DNA of 13,644 nt from JAAYZM01 sp964510785 (GTDB lineage: Bacteria > Actinomycetota > Actinomycetes > Actinomycetales > Cellulomonadaceae), in assembly GCA_964510785.1 (NCBI GenBank), contig CAZECM010000080.1, positions 1 to 13,644 on the forward strand, given 5' to 3'. A program made the translations under genes and the position numbers. The first letter of the stretch is position 1. Each line of letters opens with the position of its first letter. Shown here piece after piece: positions 6,225 to 12,356 of this stretch. The notes under the pieces were generated by a model, which worked only from the letters and a program-made list of their open reading frames with translations, ran no database searches and was not told the DNA's origin.

Positions 6225-7664
6225 ATGTCTACCGCGTCCGCACAGATCGGCGTCACCGGCCTTGCCGTGATGGGTCGAAACCTGGCCCGCAACCTCGCGC
6301 GCAACGGCTTCGTCGTCGCGGTCCACAACCGATCCTTCGCACGCACGGCGTCGCTCGTCGCGGACCACGGGGACGAGGGGACCTTCGTGCCGTCGGAGTC
6401 GATCGAGGACTTCGTCGCGAGCCTCGAGCGGCCGCGCAAGATCATCATCATGGTCAAGGCGGGCGGGCCCACCGACGCCGTCATCGACGAGCTCGTGCCG
6501 CTGCTCGACGAGGGCGACATCGTCATCGACGCGGGCAACGCCCACTTCCCCGACACGCGCCGCCGCGAGGCCGCGCTCGCCGCCCGGGGCCTGCACTTCG
6601 TCGGCACGGGTGTCTCCGGCGGCGAGGAGGGTGCGCTGCTCGGTCCGAGCATCATGCCCGGTGGGTCGCGCGAGTCCTACGAGTGGCTCGGCCCCATCCT
6701 CGAGAAGATCTCCGCGAAGGTCGACGGTGTGCCGTGCTGCACCTACGTCGGGCCCGACGGCGCGGGTCACTTCGTCAAGATGGTCCACAACGGCATCGAG
6801 TACGCCGACATGCAGCTCATCGCGGAGGCCTACGACCTCATCCGCCTGGGGACCGGGGCGAGCGCCCCGCAGATCGGCGAGATCTTCGCCGAGTGGAACA
6901 CGGGCGACCTCGAGTCCTTCCTCATCGAGGTCTCCGCCGAGGTGCTCGCCCACACCGACGCCGCGACGGGCAAGCCGTTCGTCGACGTGGTGCTCGACCA
7001 GGCCGAGCAGAAGGGCACGGGACGCTGGACCGTGCAGAGCGCCCTCGACCTCGGTGTGCCGATCACGGGCATCGCCGAGGCCACGTTCGCCCGGGCGCTG
7101 TCGGGCTCGACCCCGCAGCGCGAGGCCGCGAGCGGCACCCTCGTCGCCGACGCCGCACCGTGGTCCGTCGAGGACCGTGCCGCCTTCGTCGAGGACGTGC
7201 GGCTCGCGCTCTACGCCTCGAAGGTCGTGGCCTACTCCCAGGGCTTCGACCAGATCGCCGCGGCGAGCGAGGAGTTCGGCTGGGACATCGACCGCGGCGC
7301 CATGGCTCGCATCTGGCGCGGCGGCTGCATCATCCGTGCGCGCTTCCTCGACCGGATCACCGAGGCGTACGAGCGCAGCCCGGACCTCGCCCTCCTGCTC
7401 GCCGACCCGTACTTCACGGAGCAGGTCGGCAAGGGTGTGGCCGCGTGGCGCCGGGTCGTCTCGCAGGCCGCGCTGCACGGGGTCGCCACCCCCGCGTTCT
7501 CGTCCTCGCTCGCCTACTACGACGGCGTGCGTGCCGAGCGGCTCCCCGCGAACCTCGTCCAGGCCCAGCGCGACTTCTTCGGGGCCCACACCTACCGCCG
7601 GGTGGACCGCGAGGGCACGTTCCACACCGAGTGGACCGGCGACCGTGGTGAGACCGAGGAGTGA
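6225..7664 (+). CDS. gnd: 6-phosphogluconate dehydrogenase (decarboxylating, NADP type)
   Basis: This enzyme of the oxidative pentose phosphate pathway converts 6-phosphogluconate and NADP+ to ribulose 5-phosphate, CO2 and NADPH. The product is 479 residues, close to the 468-residue E. coli enzyme. The N-terminal Rossmann motif is GVTGLAVMGRNLA (9–21), and N35-R36-S37 is the usual NADP-phosphate-binding turn. GTGVSGGEEGA (127–137) is the substrate loop. The catalytic block FVKMVHNGIEYADMQ contains K185, H188, N189 and E192. GTGRWT and the C-terminal DREGTFHTEW complete the family signature. It is the first gene of a three-gene run: its TGA overlaps the GTG of the ligase gene (GTGA at 7661–7664). 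It could be called gndA; sequence alone is clear on function. Confidence 0.97.
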   Translation: MSTASAQIGVTGLAVMGRNLARNLARNGFVVAVHNRSFARTASLVADHGDEGTFVPSESIEDFVASLERPRKIIIMVKAGGPTDAVIDELVPLLDEGDIVIDAGNAHFPDTRRREAALAARGLHFVGTGVSGGEEGALLGPSIMPGGSRESYEWLGPILEKISAKVDGVPCCTYVGPDGAGHFVKMVHNGIEYADMQLIAEAYDLIRLGTGASAPQIGEIFAEWNTGDLESFLIEVSAEVLAHTDAATGKPFVDVVLDQAEQKGTGRWTVQSALDLGVPITGIAEATFARALSGSTPQREAASGTLVADAAPWSVEDRAAFVEDVRLALYASKVVAYSQGFDQIAAASEEFGWDIDRGAMARIWRGGCIIRARFLDRITEAYERSPDLALLLADPYFTEQVGKGVAAWRRVVSQAALHGVATPAFSSSLAYYDGVRAERLPANLVQAQRDFFGAHTYRRVDREGTFHTEWTGDRGETEE

Positions 7665-8932
7665 GGGCCGACGACGGGTCCCGGTTCCAGCCCGTCATCC
7701 TCGGCGGTGACATCGGGGCGTACAGCCTTGCGCGCACGTTCCACGAGGCCTACGGGGTGCGCTCCGTCGTCGTGTCGAGCGCCTCGACCGGTCTCGTGCG
7801 CTACTCGAGCGTGCTCACGTCCGTCGTCGAACCGCGGATGGACGACGACGACGTCCTCGTGGCGCGACTCCTGCGCATCGCGGACGAGCACCCGGGCCGG
7901 GAGCTCATCCTGCTCGGGAGCGCCGACTGGCTCGTGCGCGCCGTCGTCGTCAACCGCGACCGGCTCGAGCAGCGCTACGTGGTGCCGTACGTCCCGCTCG
8001 ACGTCCTCGACCGGGTCACGGACAAGGCCGGGTTCTCGGAGCTGTGCACGGAGCTGGGCATCGCGCACCCGCAGACGATCGTGGTCGACGTCGGAGGTCA
8101 CCAGGACCTCGACACCTCGGCCCTGACCTTCCCCGTGATCGTGAAGGCCGGCAGCACCGCGGGCTACCACCTCGTGGAGTTCCCCGGGAAGAAGAAGGTC
8201 TTCACGGTCGACTCGCCCGCCGAGCTGGGCGAGCTGCTCGACCGGGTGGCCGCGAGCGGCTACGAGGGCACCTTCCTCGTGCAGGACCTCATCCCGGGCG
8301 ACGACTCCCAGATGCGCATCCTCACGTGCTTCTCGGACCGCAGCGGTGCCGTGCGGTTCGCGTCGTTCGGCCACGTGCTGCTCGAGGAGCACACCCCGGG
8401 TGCGCTGGGTAACCCTGCGGCGATCATCACCGAGCCGAACCCGGCGGTCGTCCGGCAAGCGGTACGGCTCCTCGAGCACATCGGCTGGACCGGGTACTCG
8501 AACTTCGACCTCAAGGTCGACCCGCGTGACGGGCGCACCGTGTTCTTCGAGCTCAACCCGCGGCTCGGCCGTTCCAACTACTACGTGACCGCCGCCGGTC
8601 GGAACACCGCGCTCGCCTACGTGCACGAGTACCTCGAGCAGCGCGAGAGCCTCGAGCCCGACGACGCCGGGGGGCTCGCCGAGCAGCAGACGACGCACCT
8701 GTACACCGTGCTGCCGCGGCCACTCCTGCTGCGGTACGTCTTCGACAGAGAGCTGCGCGCACGCACCCGCTCGTTGTACCGCCGTCGGCGGGTCTCGAAC
8801 CCCTTGTGGTACGCCGCGGAGCGGAACCCGCGTCGTATCGCGTACGTGCTCGCGAACCAGGTCAACCAGTTCCGCAAGTTCTCTCGCCACTACCCGCTCA
8901 GCGCGCTCGAGCGGGCACAATGGCGCGCATGA
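7661..8932 (+). CDS. ATP-grasp ligase, probable D-aspartate ligase (Asl-like)
   Basis: The 423-residue ATP-grasp protein resembles Enterococcus faecium D-aspartate ligase along its length, as I recall that sequence: PVILGGDIGAYSLARTFHEAYG near the start (about 20 shared positions), FPVIVK (157–162), FPGKKKV (174–180), QDLIPGDDSQMRIL (208–221), LEEHTPGALGN, NFDLKVDPRD (281–290), FELNPRLGRS and VTAAGRN. Likely Mg/ATP residues are D283, E297 and N299. That enzyme activates the beta-carboxyl of D-Asp and joins it to the side-chain amine of the stem-peptide diamino acid of peptidoglycan precursors. The next gene is an aspartate racemase homologue, as in E. faecium. The protein lacks a signal peptide, fitting cytosolic precursors. 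The GTG start overlaps the gnd stop. D-Glu as substrate is a possible alternative. Confidence 0.85.
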   Translation: MRADDGSRFQPVILGGDIGAYSLARTFHEAYGVRSVVVSSASTGLVRYSSVLTSVVEPRMDDDDVLVARLLRIADEHPGRELILLGSADWLVRAVVVNRDRLEQRYVVPYVPLDVLDRVTDKAGFSELCTELGIAHPQTIVVDVGGHQDLDTSALTFPVIVKAGSTAGYHLVEFPGKKKVFTVDSPAELGELLDRVAASGYEGTFLVQDLIPGDDSQMRILTCFSDRSGAVRFASFGHVLLEEHTPGALGNPAAIITEPNPAVVRQAVRLLEHIGWTGYSNFDLKVDPRDGRTVFFELNPRLGRSNYYVTAAGRNTALAYVHEYLEQRESLEPDDAGGLAEQQTTHLYTVLPRPLLLRYVFDRELRARTRSLYRRRRVSNPLWYAAERNPRRIAYVLANQVNQFRKFSRHYPLSALERAQWRA

Positions 8933-9642
8933 GCGAGCTCGTCGGGGTGATCGGGGGCGTCGGGCCCCTCGCGACGGCCTACTTCCTCGACAAGGTGGTG
9001 CGGCTGACCGACGCGGATCGCGATCAGGACCACGTCGACCTCGTCGTGTTCAACCACGCGTCGATCCCCGACCGGACGGCGTTCGTCGTGGGCGAGTCGG
9101 CGGCGAACCCGGGACCGGTCATGGCCGACGACGCGCGGCGGCTCGAGTCCTTCGGCGCGCAGTTCCTCGTGCTGCCGTGCAACACGGCCCACACGTTCAC
9201 CGAAGAGATCGCGCGGGCGGTGACGATCCCGTTGCTCAGCATCGTGGGGGAGACGATCGACGAGGCGCAGCGCCGAGTGCCCGGGCTCGCGCGCGCGGGG
9301 ATCCTCGCCACGACCGGCACGGTGCGCTCCGGGGTCTACCACCGGGCGCTCGCCGAGCGGGGGATCGAGCCCGTCTCGCCGGGCGAGGCCGACCAGGACG
9401 CCGTCATGACCATCATCTACGAGCAGGTCAAGGCCGGGCGGCCCGTCGACCTCGAGGCGCTGCGCTCCGTGGTGCGCAGACTGGCCGACGACGGCGCCCA
9501 GGTGGTGCTGCTCGGCTGCACGGAGCTGTCCGTGGTCGCGCAGGACGCCGAGCTGCTCGCCGACCCGCTCTACGTCGACTCCCTCGACGTCCTCGCCCGC
9601 GCGACGGTCGCGCGTGCCGGGAAGCGGGTCCGCACCGCCTGA
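8929..9642 (+). CDS. Aspartate/glutamate racemase family protein
   Basis: The 237-residue product belongs to the PLP-independent Asp/Glu racemase superfamily, which uses two cysteines as acid and base. It has the N-terminal VIGGVGPLAT (7–16), C84 in LPCNTAH and C197 in LGCTELS, the two expected catalytic cysteines. GILATTGTVRSGVY (124–137) is the usual central segment. The likely reaction is L-Asp to D-Asp, feeding the preceding ligase; glutamate or a related acid cannot be excluded. The ATG overlaps the ligase stop (ATGA, 8929–8932), implying translational coupling. An ATG at 8920 is an alternative start adding three residues. It converges with the RibD-like gene, only 10 nt away, with no terminator visible between them. 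Confidence 0.93.
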   Translation: MSELVGVIGGVGPLATAYFLDKVVRLTDADRDQDHVDLVVFNHASIPDRTAFVVGESAANPGPVMADDARRLESFGAQFLVLPCNTAHTFTEEIARAVTIPLLSIVGETIDEAQRRVPGLARAGILATTGTVRSGVYHRALAERGIEPVSPGEADQDAVMTIIYEQVKAGRPVDLEALRSVVRRLADDGAQVVLLGCTELSVVAQDAELLADPLYVDSLDVLARATVARAGKRVRTA

Positions 9643-9652
9643 GGGCCGGGGC

Positions 9653-10378
9653 TCAACGGTCCAGCGACCAGCGGGCGAACACGGTCGAACCCTCCGCGAG
9701 CACGTGCTCGAGGTGCGTCGTGCGGGGTGGGGAGAACCACTCGTGGGCGGCCACGATCCGCGGGGGATGACCACCGACGAGCTGCGGGGTGGTCGTGAGG
9801 CACAGCTCGTCGACGAGGCCGGCGCCGAGCAGGGTCGCGAAGAGGTGGGGCCCGCCCTCCGTGAGGACCCGGGTCAGCCCGCGAGCGGCGAGGTTCGCGA
9901 GGGCGCCCGCCAGGTCCACCTCGTCGGTGCCGTGCACGAGCACCCGCCCCGGGCCGAGCCGTTCGCGCAGCGCCGCGAGATGGTGGCACCCCTCGTGCGT
10001 GATGACGAACGGCGGGCGTCTCGCACCGAGGAGGCGCTCGCTGAGGATCCCCGACCGTGTGACGACGGCGAGCTCGAGCTCGTGGGCGAGCCCGAGCGTG
10101 CCGCGTGCCGCGGCGAGGCGCTCCGGCACACCGATCTCCTCGTAGCCCTCGGTCCGTGCCGTGCCCGCCCCGACGAGCACGACGTCGGCGAGCGCCCGCA
10201 GGGCCTCGAACACCCGCAGGTCGGCCGCGTCGTTGATCGTGCCCGAGCGGCCGTCGTCCCCGGTGGCCGCGCCGTCCACCGTCGCCACGAAGTTGGCGCG
10301 CACCCGGCCGGCGGGATGGGCGTAGAGCCGCAGGAGGTCGTCGTCGTCCAGGGTGCCCGAGGGTGTCCAGCGCTCCAT
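9653..10378 (-). CDS. RibD C-terminal / dihydrofolate reductase-like (pyrimidine reductase family)
   Basis: The 241-residue product is a stand-alone RibD reductase-type domain without the N-terminal deaminase. It has RANFVATVDGAATG (27–40), a loop with TINDAAD, VLVGAGTARTEGY (67–79), and the NADPH-binding-type LTEGGPHLFATLL (172–184), followed by LVDELCLTTTPQLVGG. In riboflavin synthesis this fold reduces the ribosylamino-pyrimidine intermediate. Many actinobacteria carry such isolated copies outside rib operons, and their substrates are mostly untested, so I do not assign a rib symbol. The ATG at 10378 has TAGCGT exactly 6 nt upstream and looks leaderless. It is divergent from the zapE-like gene with only 33 nt between starts. 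Confidence 0.88.
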   Translation of the reverse strand: MERWTPSGTLDDDDLLRLYAHPAGRVRANFVATVDGAATGDDGRSGTINDAADLRVFEALRALADVVLVGAGTARTEGYEEIGVPERLAAARGTLGLAHELELAVVTRSGILSERLLGARRPPFVITHEGCHHLAALRERLGPGRVLVHGTDEVDLAGALANLAARGLTRVLTEGGPHLFATLLGAGLVDELCLTTTPQLVGGHPPRIVAAHEWFSPPRTTHLEHVLAEGSTVFARWSLDR

Positions 10379-10384
10379 CGCTCC

Positions 10385-10390
10385 ACGCTA
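10385..10390 (-). promoter_or_regulatory. Candidate -10 element of the RibD-like gene (leaderless)
   Basis: Minus-strand TAGCGT is followed by GGAGCG and then the ATG at 10378, so the expected transcription start is the A of the ATG. The GGAG in the 6-nt spacer is too close to act as a normal Shine-Dalgarno. No -35 is recognisable. Confidence 0.4.
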
Positions 10391-10397
10391 CTGCCCG

Positions 10398-10403
10398 TAC
10401 GCT
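10398..10403 (+). promoter_or_regulatory. Candidate -10 element of the zapE-like gene
   Basis: Plus-strand TACGCT lies 8 nt before the GTG at 10412, predicting a leader of 0–2 nt. It sits 7 nt from the oppositely oriented TAGCGT of the RibD-like gene, so the two promoters would be back to back and overlapping in the 33-nt gap. No Shine-Dalgarno precedes the GTG. Confidence 0.4.
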
Positions 10404-10411
10404 GGACCATC

Positions 10412-11473
10412 GTGACCGAGAGCGCCGCCCCCCACGCCGAACCGGCGTCGCTGACGGACCGTTTCCCCGTGGTTCCCGCCGACCGGCTGCTGGGCGCCTT
10501 CGTGCCGCCGCGCCACTTCGCGGGGGAGTCCTTCGCGACCTACCGGCCCGACCCGGCGTTCGCGAGCCAGGCCACCGCGCTCGCCCGGCTCGAGGCCTTC
10601 GCCTCCCAGGTCGCGCAGCCCCGCCGTCGCTGGTCGCGGCGTCGGACGGCGAGCGGTGGCCTCTACCTCGACGNNNNNNNNNNCGGTGGTTTCGGCGTCG
10701 GCAAGACACACCTGCTCGCCTCGCTCGCGCACGCCGTCGGGCCCGAGCGTGCCGCCTACGGCACGTTCGTGGAGTACACGCACCTCGTGGGCGCGCTCGG
10801 CTTCGCAGCGACCGTCGACGCCCTCGCGCGGCGCGACCTCGTGTGCATCGACGAGTTCGAGCTCGACGACCCGGGCGACACGATGGTGATGTCCCGCCTC
10901 TTGCGCGAGCTCACGGACCGGGGCGTGTCGCTCGCCGCGACCTCGAACACGCTGCCGGACTCGCTCGGGGAGGGGCGCTTCGACGCCGAGGACTTCTTGC
11001 GGGAGATCCGGGCGCTCGCCGCGCGCTTCGAGATCGTGCGGATCGAGGGTGAGGACTTTCGGCACCGGGCCGGGGCGGGTGAGACCGAACCGCTCGCCGC
11101 CGACGACGTGGCCCGGCTCGCGCGCGCGACACCCGGGGCGAGCCTCGATCGCTTCGACGAGCTCTTGGCGCACCTCGCGCACGTGCACCCCTCGAGGTTC
11201 GGGGCGCTCCTCGACGAGGTGTCGCTCGTCGGGGTCACGGGCGTTGGCCCCGTGCCGGACCAGTCCGCGGCGCTGCGTCTCGTCGTCCTGGTCGACCGGC
11301 TCTACGACCGGGACGTGCCGGTGCTGCTCGGCGGCGGGGGACCCGGCGCGCTCTTCACCGACGCGATGCTCGCCGGCGGGTACCGCAAGAAGTACCTGCG
11401 GGCGCTCTCGCGGCTCGGCGAGCTCGCCGAGCGGGGTCGCGCGGCCGCGGGCGCCGAAGCCGCGGGGGCCTAG
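10412..11473 (+). CDS. zapE: AFG1/ZapE-type ATPase, interrupted by an assembly gap
   Basis: This is a P-loop AAA-like ATPase of the AFG1/ZapE family; the E. coli member acts at the division ring, but the actinobacterial role is less studied. The coding sequence is 353 codons including four unknown ones. It shows the family start (VPADRLLGAFVPP, about 21–33), Walker A GGFGVGKTH (92–100), FGTFVEYTHLVGALGF-like YGTFVEYTHLVGALGF, Walker B LVCIDEFEL (D147, E148), sensor-type SLAATSNTLPDSLGEGRF, HPSRFGALLD, LVVLVDRLYDRDVPV and the ending GGYRKKYLRALSRL. Ten Ns fall immediately before Walker A, in the codons after LYLD. The GTG at 10412 is chosen because similarity begins just after it and a -10-like element lies 8 nt upstream. 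The stop codon overlaps that of the convergent PPK2 gene. Confidence 0.93.
   Translation: MTESAAPHAEPASLTDRFPVVPADRLLGAFVPPRHFAGESFATYRPDPAFASQATALARLEAFASQVAQPRRRWSRRRTASGGLYLDXXXXGGFGVGKTHLLASLAHAVGPERAAYGTFVEYTHLVGALGFAATVDALARRDLVCIDEFELDDPGDTMVMSRLLRELTDRGVSLAATSNTLPDSLGEGRFDAEDFLREIRALAARFEIVRIEGEDFRHRAGAGETEPLAADDVARLARATPGASLDRFDELLAHLAHVHPSRFGALLDEVSLVGVTGVGPVPDQSAALRLVVLVDRLYDRDVPVLLGGGGPGALFTDAMLAGGYRKKYLRALSRLGELAERGRAAAGAEAAGA
10674..10683. other. Run of 10 Ns (assembly gap) inside the zapE-like gene
   Basis: Ten undetermined bases follow the codons for LYLD and precede those for GGFGVGKT. Flanking bases are ...GACG before and CGGTGG... after. The two flanks can be joined by a 2-nt overlap (CG), giving GAC-GGT-GGT and the uninterrupted LYLDGGFGVGKT seen in relatives. 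The true gap is therefore probably zero or negative in length. Confidence 0.9.
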
Positions 11474-12318
11474 CTCGCGTCGAGCCGGGCGAGCTCGGCG
11501 TCGACGTCGAAGTCCGCGGGCGGCCAGTCGAGCCCGAGGCCCTCGAGCGCCTCGAGGAGCAGCTCGGCGACTGCCAGGCGCGCGAACCACTTGTTGTCCG
11601 CCGGGATCGCGTACCACGGGGCGTGCTCGGTGCTCGTGCGGTCGAGCACGGCCTGGTAGGCCTCCTGGTACGCGGGCCACTTGCGCCGCTCGTCGATGTC
11701 TCCGGGGTTGTACTTCCAGTACTTGTCGGGCCGCTCGAGCCGCTCTTGGAGCCGGGCCTTCTGCTCGTCGGGGGAGATCACGAGTGCGGTCTTGATCACG
11801 ACGGTGCCGGCCTCGACGAGCTCCCGTTCGAACTCGTTGATCTCCTCGTAGCGTGGCTCCCACTGGTCGGGAGGGACCAGCTCGTTGACGCGCACGACGA
11901 GCACGTCCTCGTACTGCGAGCGGTCGAAGACGCCGATGCGGCCCGGGGTGGGCAGGGCGTTGCGGATGCGCCACAGGTAGTGGTGGGAGAGCTCCTCGGG
12001 CGTCGGCTTGCCGAAGGACGTGAGCTGGACGCCCTGCGGGTCCACCATGCCGAGCACGTGGCGCACGATCCCGCCCTTGCCCGCGGTGTCCATGCCCTGC
12101 AGCACGAGCAGGACCGACCGGGTGCCGCCCTTCCTGCCGTGGGCGTGGAGACGCTCCTGCAGCTCGGACATCTCCTCGCCGTTGTCCGCGGTCAGCTCCT
12201 CGGCCTTCTTGCGGCTGCTGCCCCAGCCGGGTGTCCCCGCGGTGTCGAAGGTCGAGAGGTCGAAGCCGGGACGCACCCGCAGCGACTCGGATGCCGGGGA
12301 GCTCCAACGCTTGGCCAT
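11470..12318 (-). CDS. ppk2: Polyphosphate kinase 2 family (polyphosphate:nucleotide phosphotransferase)
   Basis: PPK2 enzymes transfer phosphate between polyphosphate and nucleotides in the cytoplasm. The 282-residue product is one full PPK2 domain. It has Walker A GMDTAGKGG (75–83), VNPQG-like VDPQGV, FGKPTPEELSHHYLWR, Walker B-type GVFDRSQYEDVLVVRV (129–144), and the lid ERLERPDKYWKYNPGDIDER (192–211). C-terminal WYAIPADNKWFAR is also conserved. Length and motifs resemble the single-domain polyphosphate:AMP/ADP group, but substrate preference and direction cannot be fixed from sequence. ATG 12318 is chosen because AGGAGG (12324–12329) lies 5 nt upstream; longer in-frame starts read into glgX. 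It lies 38 nt downstream of glgX on the same strand, so co-transcription is plausible. Confidence 0.95.
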   Translation of the reverse strand: MAKRWSSPASESLRVRPGFDLSTFDTAGTPGWGSSRKKAEELTADNGEEMSELQERLHAHGRKGGTRSVLLVLQGMDTAGKGGIVRHVLGMVDPQGVQLTSFGKPTPEELSHHYLWRIRNALPTPGRIGVFDRSQYEDVLVVRVNELVPPDQWEPRYEEINEFERELVEAGTVVIKTALVISPDEQKARLQERLERPDKYWKYNPGDIDERRKWPAYQEAYQAVLDRTSTEHAPWYAIPADNKWFARLAVAELLLEALEGLGLDWPPADFDVDAELARLDAS

Positions 12319-12323
12319 GCTGT

Positions 12324-12329
12324 CCTCCT
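12324..12329 (-). promoter_or_regulatory. Ribosome binding site of ppk2
   Basis: Minus-strand AGGAGG stands 5 nt before the ATG at 12318, the strongest Shine-Dalgarno in the window. It fixes the start of the PPK2 gene and excludes longer versions overlapping glgX. Confidence 0.8.
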
Positions 12330-12356
12330 GGGTGCGCGCGGCGGTGTGCTCGCAGG

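Noticed and set aside
6129..7625. Minus-strand open frame of 498 codons opposite gnd
   Set aside because: It mirrors gnd with low-complexity composition; gnd itself is unambiguous over the same bases.
7592..8920. Minus-strand open frame of 442 codons opposite the ATP-grasp gene
   Set aside because: Shadow of the ligase gene; no recognised domain and no Shine-Dalgarno or promoter.
9614..10411. Upstream extension of the zapE-like frame
   Set aside because: This part is antisense to the RibD-like gene and shows no family similarity; conservation begins after GTG 10412.
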